A stretch of DNA of 64,000 bases from Spodoptera frugiperda. Its lineage: Eukaryota; Arthropoda; Insecta; Lepidoptera; Noctuidae. A program made the translations under genes and the position numbers. Position 1 is the first letter of the stretch. Each line of letters opens with the position of its first letter. The DNA lies in contig NC_064225.1 in NCBI RefSeq assembly GCF_023101765.2, positions 7,924,001-7,988,000 on the forward strand. The letters run 5' to 3'. This document shows positions 32,487 to 43,221 of the stretch, piece by piece. The notes below the pieces were generated by a model. It searched no databases. It worked only from the letters and a program-made list of their open reading frames with translations, and was not told where the DNA came from.

Positions 32487-32514
32487 GGTGAGGTGCGGGG
32501 GGTGGGGGGGGGTT
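32487..32514 (+). repeat. G-rich tract, possible G-quadruplex
   Basis: GGTGAGGTGCGGGGGGTGG followed by a long G run, inside the Rx intron. Confidence 0.55.
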
Positions 32515-34472
32515 TGGTTGGGACGAATTAACGTGTTATTGGGGTGAAATTAAAGCGGTTAAACAGTTCGTGCTCGGAATTGTTCAGCTAATTGGTCCCG
32601 CGACACACGCGCGCCGCCGCAAATAATCTAGTACTGAGTGCCAGTGTGTCTTAGTAAGTAATACTGTGTAATTAGGTCGCCTAGTGTATTTGTAACCGAC
32701 AATAACTATGCTATCTACTTTTCAGATATCTTTAGTATTTTCATAGACTTTAACGTTCACGAAAAAGTTGAGTATTACAACCATTTCCACGGTCCAAAAT
32801 TAGACCTAGACATTTAAGCGATTAAAGGTTACTTCAGCTAAAAATAAAACAGCAAACATTTCAATAATAAATCCAAAACGATCATATAACGTCTCCATAT
32901 AATTTTAATATTCTTTGCGAGACGTGTGCGAGGCGATACGTCACCCAAATTATGTTTGAGAGGCACACACTGGAGTTTGAACTGAGCACGACACTAGCGC
33001 GACTGGATTACAAGACTACTGACTTGTTTCCATCCAGACACAATTTTGTATGAATTACAGTTCACTTTGAAGAAGACTTAGGTGTCATAGATGTCCCTTA
33101 TATGGAATTGTATGTATGGAGCTGATGACAATGTTAAAATAATAGCAAAACCCTAGGCATAAGAATAGAAGGACCACGACTGATAATAAAAAAATTTGAA
33201 CGATAAAATCAAAACTCAAGAAGAAAACTTTAACAGCTGTAAAATTATGGAAAATGACAAAAATCATGTGGACTGAATTGAATCAAGCAACATAGGAAAC
33301 AAAAAAGTCCACCCCACACGAATATTGTTGGTGAGAATTCTCATGATTGTCGTGGCTTTAACAAAATTGTGAATCCGTCCGATACCAGTCGATATGACTT
33401 CTCGAGCTCTTTGCCTTATTAAATCGGAAACGCGAGCAAGCAAGACGTGCAGGCAATGGGGGGTGTGACTGTAAGGGAGGAGCCACTGACACTTCCGCGA
33501 GGTAACGAGATACGTTTCGCTTATTTGTGTATCAACACACCTGAGGACTGACTCGGGATATATGGAACGGTTGCTTGAAGCGACGGCAAACTGATTGAGC
33601 CGTCATATTGTATTAGACAAAGAACTAAAAGTAGAGATTTGATAGTTAACTGAAGGAAAAGTAATAAAACTGGAGATTTAGGAGTTGAGCTGTGTGAGGT
33701 AGGTCGTTAAGGAAATTAAATAGATAGTAATTGATTAACGGAGGAAGATGGCAAAAGAACTAAGAATGGTTATACATTTACCTATAGAGGTGAAAATGCC
33801 TAAGTTCTACTAATGATTAAGAAGAACATAAGACAAATGTAAGAGGGTCATAAAATTGAAGTATTCGACTTAAATTTTCTAAAGGTTCTAAAATTTTTAC
33901 ATTATGGACATGATCGTTATTGATTTGTCTCACATCTCTTTATTCTTTAACAGACACCGTCATGTCTTTTACTATTCAAAATATATCTAATTCTATTTCC
34001 ATGTCCTCGATATTTTTTATCTTTCATCTGTCGTCACGGCCCACAGCTATCGTGGGTACTGTCGTTGTAATATTTTTATTGTGTCCCGTCAGCTGTCTGT
34101 CAATAACTTGACGTGCAAACAAAAGCAAAAGGACTCTTCAACATTCGTTCGGATAGGAATAGCAAAAAATTGACGGCTTCGTGGCCAATGTAGATAGATA
34201 GATAGACAAACTTGACGAACTCTACCTAGTGTCAAATATACACATAGATACATACATATCGATAGCCTATGCCAAAGTCGATTTTCTTCTATAGGTTTGT
34301 TATGAGATCGAAAAAGTTTATGTTTCTAGTCAACTAAATGTGGCTAAAACTTACAATGTCTTACCCAAACAACAGAACATGAAATTAATAATGAAGAAAA
34401 ACATATCTTTAAAAGATAGATGTGTGTAAAGTTTGAAATTATCTTTAGCAGGATTTCAGTATAACACGGAGC

Positions 34473-34504
34473 AACTGTTATTTGTTGGAGGACAAATAAC
34501 AGTT
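34473..34504. repeat. Perfect 13-bp-arm hairpin
   Basis: AACTGTTATTTGT and its exact complement around TGGAGG, in the Rx intron. No known family. Confidence 0.8.
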
Positions 34505-36411
34505 ACTGATATTCAATTGTACCTGAATAAGACCTCTATGGATAGCAAAAGGATTAGGATAAAATCGAAGTAGAAGATATATTATGTCACGTACAGAGAC
34601 ATAATCGTTATGATTATTTCAAATAGCTTGTCATTAATAATGTAGTCAAGTACTGAAACCAACTTCTAAATAACCAAAGAAGAAAACTGAAATAACCTAA
34701 CAGTTATGTACTTGTCTGTAGATACATAGAAAGGTATAGCACATGTCGCCGGTGAAGTTGGTGTTAATGTGTGTGCTGAGCGCGGGCGGTGCGCTAATCG
34801 AATTGTCTAGTTAGCGAGCCAATGGCGGCGCGCCCGACCGCTCAATGGGATTAACACTCTGCACATATTTGTTCATCTTTGTCATGTACTTAGGGACTTA
34901 CCCATATATCTCTACTTATATTATGTTATGCATGGTGAAGTAGAAAAATAAATTTGATTTGTAACTCGGAAATTTGCATGCCATGACGAGTGGCAAACAT
35001 GTCCTAAGTGCAACCTTATCTTGTTCATCCTATATACATGCACATATCTGTGTGTGTATGTATACACATGTTTTGGCAAATAAATGATTTGATATAAACG
35101 CCTAATTCTTCTTTCTTTTAAAAAGGAGGTAATAAAATAAATGCCAAGAAACATTTTGCTAGAATGGTCCTTAGGTCCGCACCAAACATCTTGACGAAGA
35201 TGATGATGACAAATTCCAGAAAGGAATTAAGTTTCTCACAGACATGAAAATGTACTGTGCAAGCATGAGTCTTAGATTAGACTTGATGCTGAATCAAACT
35301 TTTTAAAAGTATTTTTTACTTTGTGATAAAATTATATTTCTGAAATATATTTTTAAAATATAGGTGACATATTCAGGTTGCTGTTTACATCGAGTTAATT
35401 CCACGAATCACATAACTGGTTGCATGTATCGAGCTGTCGAGCAGCATCGATCGCTGCGATATCTCTTTATTTACACTACAAACGCAATTGACTTCTCGCG
35501 CACTCTTCTTCTCCCTCTAACGCCCTACATAAACATGAACAAAAAGTACTTCGCCTTCTTTCCATTACGCAAGAAAACAACAGAGACAGCACATACTGCC
35601 GACACGTATGAGAGAAAGAGATAAAACACATCGCCATCTTAGATGCAGCCCGTGGACCAGAAGTTAGCCAATAACCCGCTTTGTGCGACGAAAAGGAGCT
35701 TATCTCAAACACAATTCCTGAAGTAAATTGAACTGTATTCTTTGCGTGTTAAAGTTGAACATTATTTGCGAGGGTTGGAGGTAAAATTAATAATAACGTT
35801 TGTCGGAGGCTAGGGAAGTTCTTAAGGGGAGGGTTCATGCGACGTGCGGAGAAATAATGATGGCGTGTCTTTGATGGGACCTATTGTGATGGAAGTCTGG
35901 TTTTGAAGTGGCCTTTAATATAATAAGGCCTATTAGTTAACTTGAAATTGTATTTTGTTCCGCAATTTGTTTAGGGTTACGTAGGAAGCCAATTACGAAC
36001 TTTAATCCCTGCTAATAATATAGCAGGAAATGTGGCGGAGTTTCTTTTGTAGTCAGCAACAGAGACACGCTCGGAATGTTGGCAACGTGTTTTCTTGGAA
36101 GATTCTAGATAAGAAAGTACATGTTCTGTACAGTTACTTGAACTCTTGAACCGATGTAGCTCGAAGCTGTTTCAAGTAGGCTGTGAAGGTAACTAAGACC
36201 GTTATAAAGTCTAACCGAAATGTATCTGAAAGGTAGAGTGATATATCTACTGTCAAGATACATTTAACACATTGAGCTACCAAAACTCTTAAGAACGCAT
36301 AGTATAATGAAGCTAATTATTTAAGACGTTAGAATAAACGGTTCATAATTGAGTTAGAAACATTTTTAATTACACCGAGAAATTACCTCTTAAAACAACC
36401 TGTATAAATAA

Positions 36412-38293
36412 CTAGCTGTGCCCGCGACTTCGTCCGCGTGGAATAGTTATTTTAGGCATTATATTTATTTTTGCAAACAACTTTCTCAGCTTCAAAAATT
36501 ATAGCTATTACCCACGGTTAATTTGTGCATTGAAAATTCGTGATAGCACTGGATTATGATTATAAGGAACAATCCACACTCATTTCTATACTATATGTGT
36601 TTCCACTGTTTTCCGTGTGGTGTACTTTTTAGATGGGCTCGCTACATACGCGTTATAGCAGTGGTAAGTCCCCTCTTTGAAGAGTGGCTTGAGAGGCGTC
36701 ACGGCGTCCTCACCTACCGCCTGACGCAAGTACAGGTACCGGACACGGAAGTTTCGGTTGGTACCTGTTTCGAATTCGGCGGGAGGAAACACCCAGGCGT
36801 TTCGTCTGGGTGTCGTCATTGTGAGGACCGCCCAGAAGATATGGTGGAGCATACAGTAACGGTGTGCATTGCATGTGCTGAGCATCACCATGTCCTTAGG
36901 GATGTGAATGGCGACGGTAACCTCATATGTCCGGCTCTAGTTCAGGCCAAGGTGCGTAGCGAGGGGGAAAGGGACGCCGTCTCTCCCTTCTGCGAAGCGG
37001 TCATTCTAGCTTAGGAGGCGGCGGAGCGCGTGAGGGAACGATACTCCTCATGCCCCAGCCGCCGCAGAAGACACTCCGGGCGTCGAGGATCGCGTGACGA
37101 TCCCCGGCCACCGTAAGCGCGGGTCGTAAGAGTAAGAGAAGCTCGTCGCCCCATCAAAACCAGACCCCTGCGTACCGTGTGACGCGTTCTGTGCGCGTTT
37201 CAAAGAGCCAGGCCACTACAGATGGGACCCAATAGGGCTGATGCCCGATCCGGTGCTGCAGACAACGTAAAAGATTACCCCGGCTTAAATCAGAACGGGG
37301 GTAAAAAAGGAGTAGCCAAAGGATGATTTTCCCCCTCAAAAAAAAAAAGAAAGAGTACTTTCTAGAACAAATGTTTTCTTTCATACATGGTGACGCAAGG
37401 TTATGAAATCCTTAAGGACCATATTTTTATACCCTATCATATTTTTATGACAATAAATCGAAGAATTGGATTTTTTTATTTGTCAAATGTTTTAGCCGAT
37501 ATTATTGCACTATACGTAGAATCTGGTTGTACTTTGTTAGACAGCCACAATAAAATGTGGGCGTGTGGTAAACCGCTTTTTTGCCATTCCACGCTGTAAA
37601 CAAACGCTTTCGATGGTCAATGATCAAAAAATGTTTTACTTCGTTAGTAAGACTATAATTTTTTTGAGTATAGTTACACCCCCACTCCGCGTCGTTCGCA
37701 AACAATGCCTCTCCTCCTGGCAGCGTCATGTTTCGTACATCATGCGGCGCGGGTAAATTTTATATCGGAGTTATTTTAAAATTGTGATATCTTCTAAGAT
37801 GTTTATTGAAGTTTAGTGATGTCAAAGACAATTTTGTTCACAATTAAATACTCTTAATGAACAACACATTTATTTCGATAAAGATTAATATTTTTTCGTT
37901 AATACAACTCTTAACAAATAATGCATTAATTTCGACCCAGTTTGATTACCATAAAAACGATTCTAGTAAGTTAATCCTAAAAGATAGACATATACTGTCG
38001 CGGACTTTTTTTAGATCATTTTAAGAGGAATAATTATTTCATACATATAATTTTCGTATCTTGAACCATTTTCGCAGCGCACGCAACGGAAGCCCTCAAG
38101 AATTAATAATTTCCCCCGTTTTGTCCACATTTTCCTTTATTTCTTAGCTCCTAATAGTTATAGCGTGATGTTTTATAGCCTATAGCCTTCCTCGATAAAT
38201 GGACTATCCAACACAAAAAGAATTATTCAAATCGGACCAGTAGTTCCGGAGATTAGCGCGTTCAAACAAACAAACAAAAAAACAATCAAACAA
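36412..38293 (+). repeat. Dispersed moth repeat, split by later insertions
   Basis: The left part (36,412-about 36,600) opens AGCTGTGCCCGCGACTTCG; the right part (about 38,040-38,293) has TAGCCTTCCTCGATAAATGG, AAATCGGACCAGTAGTTCC and GATTAGCGCGTTCAAAC, the normal other end of this repeat. Between them lie the R1 LINE fragment and its tail, then about 700 bp of AT-rich sequence of unknown origin. Insertion order is therefore: dispersed repeat first, R1 second. Small open frames at 37.4-37.76 kb show no family resemblance. Confidence 0.7.
36657..37350 (+). pseudogene. R1-clade LINE, C-terminal fragment plus 3' UTR
   Basis: An open frame (36,676-37,014 is the meaningful part) encodes the C-terminal tail typical of R1/SART/TRAS-type reverse transcriptases: LTYRLTQV, then a Cys/His motif C-x2-C-x9-H-x4-C (residues GCRHCE...EHTVTVC), then AEHHHVLRDV and FCEAVILA before the stop. 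After the stop comes a GC-rich 3' UTR with the blocks ATGGGACCCAATAGGGCTG and GATGATTTTCCCCCTCA and an oligo-A run ending near 37,350. The fragment is 5'-truncated, as usual for LINE insertions, and sits inside an older repeat (36.41-38.29 kb). It links several SINE-like scraps elsewhere in the window to the 3' end of this LINE family. Confidence 0.85.
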
Positions 38294-41200
38294 TACAGAT
38301 TTAAAATAGGAGTTCAGACCTTAACAGTATCTGTTGAAGCAAAGAGACAGACACTAATCACTACTGCAAGAAACAATTAAAGACTCACTGTAAATGAATT
38401 AATATTCGCTATAAACAAAAGTAAGAGGTCGGCTATAAAATCATGGCGCCGGGTTCCGCACCACACATTCGCACAAAAGCTCTAAACGCCGGCAAACGCA
38501 TCAAAAGCGAACCCAAAAACATCAATCACTCAAACTGAGTTAATCCACAACTAAATTAACTCGCGGCAAACAAGACCACACTCACCCTTAACTCACCAAC
38601 TGACGAACCTTAATTGACTTTATTCCTTAACAATAAAGTCCAATTTCGCGTGAAGGACCCAACCTCCCTTTGATACGATCTACAACTTTATCCCAATGAC
38701 GTTACGATTTAGAATCGAATGTAGCACAACGTTTATCTCTTGATTTCGTTCTATCTTCGCATCATTTAGTTCGATGCCGCTTCTAAAAGGCTTAACCGAC
38801 GTGCTACAAAAGAATATAAGCTTTATTACTGGGTACCAAGGTTTGTTGTGATTTGTAGTAATTATGTTGGGGTTTTGCGGGAAGAGCCGGGTCGAGTTTT
38901 TATTTCATTCATTAGAGAGACATTTAAGAGCTATTAAGGCGTAAATAAGCGTTTCTTTTGTGCGATTCAATGTTATGTGTGAGGTTTTTCCGGATCATTT
39001 CCAAGAAAATTGTGATAGAGATCTTACTTCTGTAGAAAAACTGTTCTATCTAGAACATTATGCTCCTACGTAAATCAAGCCAGTACGATACGATTGTTCT
39101 TTTCAATCGCACACTTTTAGAACCGTTCTTTTAAGACGTCGCCTATAACGTATCCACATGAAACCTCTCTATACTTTGGCCTCTTACTCCAATCAGCTAA
39201 CGCCTATAAGAAAGCTCCCCTCACGCTCGCTCTCTCAATATATCCGAACAAATTCAATAAAGTACCGAACAAACAGCTCCAGCGTTTATTGCATAACGCA
39301 TCTTCTAAAATGCAGGGTAAACGCTCCAGTTGGCGAGGGTGGCGCCCTCTGTTTATACGGAGTGCGCCCGACTACTTAATAACGACTTATTTATTTGCAC
39401 AAAGGATCGGAGCTGGTAATTGCGTGGCCGATAATATGAGAACTATTAACTGGCGCACGTGGCCACATGTTTGCCGGGACATTGATGACGGCTTGTTACT
39501 TTCTCAGCAAACATATGTGTGTTTGGCTTGAAGCTTTGATTTCATGAACTGGTAGATATTGTCACAATACGTCATCTATGTGCTAATTGTGACAGATACA
39601 TTTACTAAGCTCAAGTTCAATTATACTTTGCTTACTTACCCGAAAATCAAATCCCCGATAGGCATCATTCTTTCGGATCAAAAGACCAAAGATGGTTTAA
39701 TGGATGATAATTAAATTGAAGTGGCCCCTAAACAACCAAACATTGTTTCTAGAAAACTCCGCCAAAACAAATACAGCTAGCAAGTTAAAATAACATCAAC
39801 ACAATCAATTCGAATGTAGTTAATTGAAAACGACACAAACTACGCACCCGCCGATCTATTGTAAAAACTCATTCAATAATATGTAAATGAATCCAAACCA
39901 CAGACGCAAAATTGGTTTTTAATAAAATTCCGCGCCGTACGAAAGCAATTACAGTATTAAGTAAATTATAAAAGGTTCCGTTCTAAAGGCGAACTTGATT
40001 AATTGACTCGTCGTCGCAACCGATTTCACGGAATTGCTCGCAAACGACAATGGCGGACGATAAAAAGGGCAAAATCAATCGAAAACAAATTACTTACAGA
40101 ACCGAATAAAATTGAGTCGTTAGTAACATTGTATATCGTGAAAAATAAACGAGAGGCAATCGAATCAACTTTGTAGAGGTGAATTAACGTCGCGCTGCGC
40201 TGCGCCCGATGTCGAGTGCGCGACCAATATGTTTTTAAATTGCTTATTTCTTTATGATCGTTAAAAGCAAATTAATTAATTGTTCGGTATGCGCTTTTAT
40301 TGGACGCGCCGGTCAGCTTGTTTGCGTAGTTTTATTCTGTTGGTTCACGCGTTTATTGTGTTTACTTGGCCGTAGTTTGATTTGCTACGAATAAAACCCA
40401 GTTTGCGTGAGTAATGTGTTTTATACGGATAAAAAATTAATTTGCTATTTTTAATGTTGGAATCTCCCATTTCTGATATTTATTAAAATAGGAGTAGGAA
40501 GATTATTTAGCTACACTATTACTTAGTTTTTCAACGTCATAAACCAGAGTAAAGCTATATCCGAATACGAGACCTACAAATTAAAATGTAATTTAAATCG
40601 CGGATCGTGGCGACATACTCCTATTGATGTAGTCCATTGTGTCAGTTTGTTCTCACCGCATTCACTACCATTAGCTGTCCCGTGAACAAACAGTGGGCCA
40701 CAATGGATGGGGTTGCAATTACATGTTGCTAATTCAGAGTGCACCCTTGTGATGCGCGTAAATACTGGAACATTGGAAAGACTGGGTCGAGCTAATTATT
40801 ATCGAATTATTCTGTAGGCTTGGGGTTTAGGAATTTGATGGTTATGTTGTGTAGTTTGGAGTACTGTTTTGGTTTTTTGTATCTTGTAGACAAGGAATTA
40901 AGGTGGATAATTGTCTGATCTCCAATCTTTACCGACTATATTTCCTTTATGAGACACCCGGCATTCGGTATCGTTCTCCCTTTAAAATGCAATTTACTGT
41001 TCTTCTATATTCTACTTTATTCTTCGTTGTTTTCCATTTTCTGTCTCACAAAATCTGTTTGTTGGTCCTTTCTAACTTCTACATCACTGCGATCTTTAGT
41101 AAGGTTTACTTACTCTTGGATATGTTAAGACTTCATTCACCGCTGACATGACTTACAGTAAATAATAGAGTATCGTTGTTGTCATTAGCGTGGTGGTGGC

Positions 41201-42343
41201 TGCCGCGTGTCGTGTGCGTGGCGGGCGCGTGGCGATCACGTGGCACGCTACACTGCCGCCCTCTATGCAGCCAATCTGACGTAACACTGTTTACAAGCAG
41301 CGGTGTAAGGTTACATCAGTGACGGGCTTTACATGGCATTATTTTTTTGGTATAACGTCAGAGTTGTATTGTTCAATTGTAACAAACGTTATCCAAATAG
41401 ATTTTATGTGTATTAGTTTTATTTTAGGACTATCTTTTAATTACTAGGTCAGTTTACGGACTGACTACCATCTTCACAATCTACTTTGCAACAGCTTTCA
41501 AGAATGTGCTTAGGATGACAATCTGATTAGGTTACTTACAACGTATTTAAATATAGGGTCCTTATCTGTATAGAAGGACCCGTAATTTTCTGTATCAAAA
41601 TTGACAACAAGAGTAAACCTAATTTGATATTTCTTTGTCTTTTTTGTGCTTAATCCGAGTGGAGACCGATAACTTCTCAAAAATAAATCAATCAGAGAAA
41701 GAGCTTACAGGGTTAAAAAATCGTTATTTAAAGTGGGTAGTGACTTTTTATAGGTAGGCACTAAAGTCATAAGCAATAACAAGCTTATTAAACACAAAAC
41801 ACAACTAACCACTCTACATGTAAATATACTAGCAGGGTTATATAGCCCGTATATAGGCGGACAAATCGTTCGCGCCGCCAGCCCGCGCTAATTAATTTAT
41901 TGTGACGACCTTCTCTATAGCACGGAGACGGCTTTCGTTGCACTTGGATTTGTAAGGCGGAATGTTATCGTATGAATATTATATTTTTTCTATAAAAAAT
42001 ATAGTAGACTTTGCCTACTTGTTTGTACTGAAACATCAAAGCATGGTAGAATTTGCTTGAAGTTACAAGAGCATTCAAATAATCCCAAGAAAGTTGTGAG
42101 CACATGAATCTGTCGATTCTGGGACAATTCATATATTTTACACAATATGAAATAAGAAAGTGTTACTATGAGTTTACTAACCAAGAATATAACGTTTTTT
42201 TATATTACGAACTGTCCTAAACAGAAGCACAATACAGTAGATATACCTAGCGAATATACTGAATAACGTTTGACTGTCAAAAGGATTATTAGTATGTATC
42301 ACACTACACAGCACGACGGGCCAGCGACCAACAGGAACGAGAG

Positions 42344-42495
42344 TTTCAATCGCGTGAGGCGCGAGAGACTAAAGAATCTAATATGATATTGTAATATTCA
42401 TTTTGTTTTCATGCGATGTCCAAGTCGATCTATTTGTTTAAAACGTTAAATATTTTTAACATTGGCATGATAATAACTTATGTAATAACTTAAGA
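42344..42495 (+). repeat. Dispersed repeat, second copy
   Basis: Counterpart of the 655-810 repeat, in opposite orientation and about 42 kb away, inside the Rx intron next to the Helitron-like copy at 42.5-43.2 kb. Confidence 0.7.
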
Positions 42496-42499
42496 CAGA

Positions 42500-43221
42500 A
42501 GGTCCTTCAAGTAGACACTAAATAGATTAACCGACTTGGTATTACATGGATCTCACAACTTTTGACGGTAGAAAGACTGAGCTGCGAGACTTGGGTTTTT
42601 TACAGGATGTTTTTGATGGGATCTCACTTCTTTTTGTTGTTGTTCAGTTTCATGGGCTAAACACACCCTTACCCACCCTGAAATCCCACCCAAAACATAA
42701 ATACCCCCTCTCTTGCCTCATATGGTAGGTACCTATCTACACCTATTACATTTATAACCACCACCAACCACCAACTGCATAAATAACTTTGTAATCCCAT
42801 ATATTTATATGGGATTACAAAGTTATTGATGCAGTTGGTGTATTTGGAAAACTGGACCGAAATTACAAAATATTTAAGTTTTCCCATGATTAAGACACTA
42901 AACTCTATATGTATTCCAAATATGAAGCTTCTAAGTCTGCTAGAAGTGCCTTGGACTTTTGATGATCGGTGAGTCAGTGAGTGACAAAATTTAGAAACTT
43001 TAACAAGTTGTCATTCTTAAACTACTGGTTCAAATTGACTGAAATTTTAAATATTCCGTGTTTATACAATGCCGGATTAGTTACTGAAGATTCAGGTTTC
43101 TTGCTTTATCCACAACCGAATTATAGGGGGTCGAAAAAGGCCCGAATTGCTTCGAGAAAAGGATGGTACGGCCGTGCCGCTTTTTTTTGCTCGACTTGGC
43201 GGGCACTGCCGTGCCCCCAGA
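42500..43221 (-). mobile_element. Helitron-like element, copy C, diverged
   Basis: Read on minus from 43,221: TCTGGGGGCACGGCAGTGC, GTCACTCACTGACTCACC, GATCATCAAAAGTCCAAGGC, and near its far end AAAAAGAAGTGAGATCCC followed by CAAAAACATCCTG, the same landmarks in the same order as copies A and B but much diverged. It contains a hairpin at 42,769-42,840. The distal end is uncertain, between about 42,500 and 42,620. Confidence 0.5.
42769..42840. repeat. 72-bp hairpin
   Basis: CACCAACTGCAT, AATAACTTTGTAATCCC and its inverted copy meet around a TATA-rich centre, with one mismatch in the arms. It lies inside copy C and is absent from A and B, so it is a later insertion. Confidence 0.85.
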
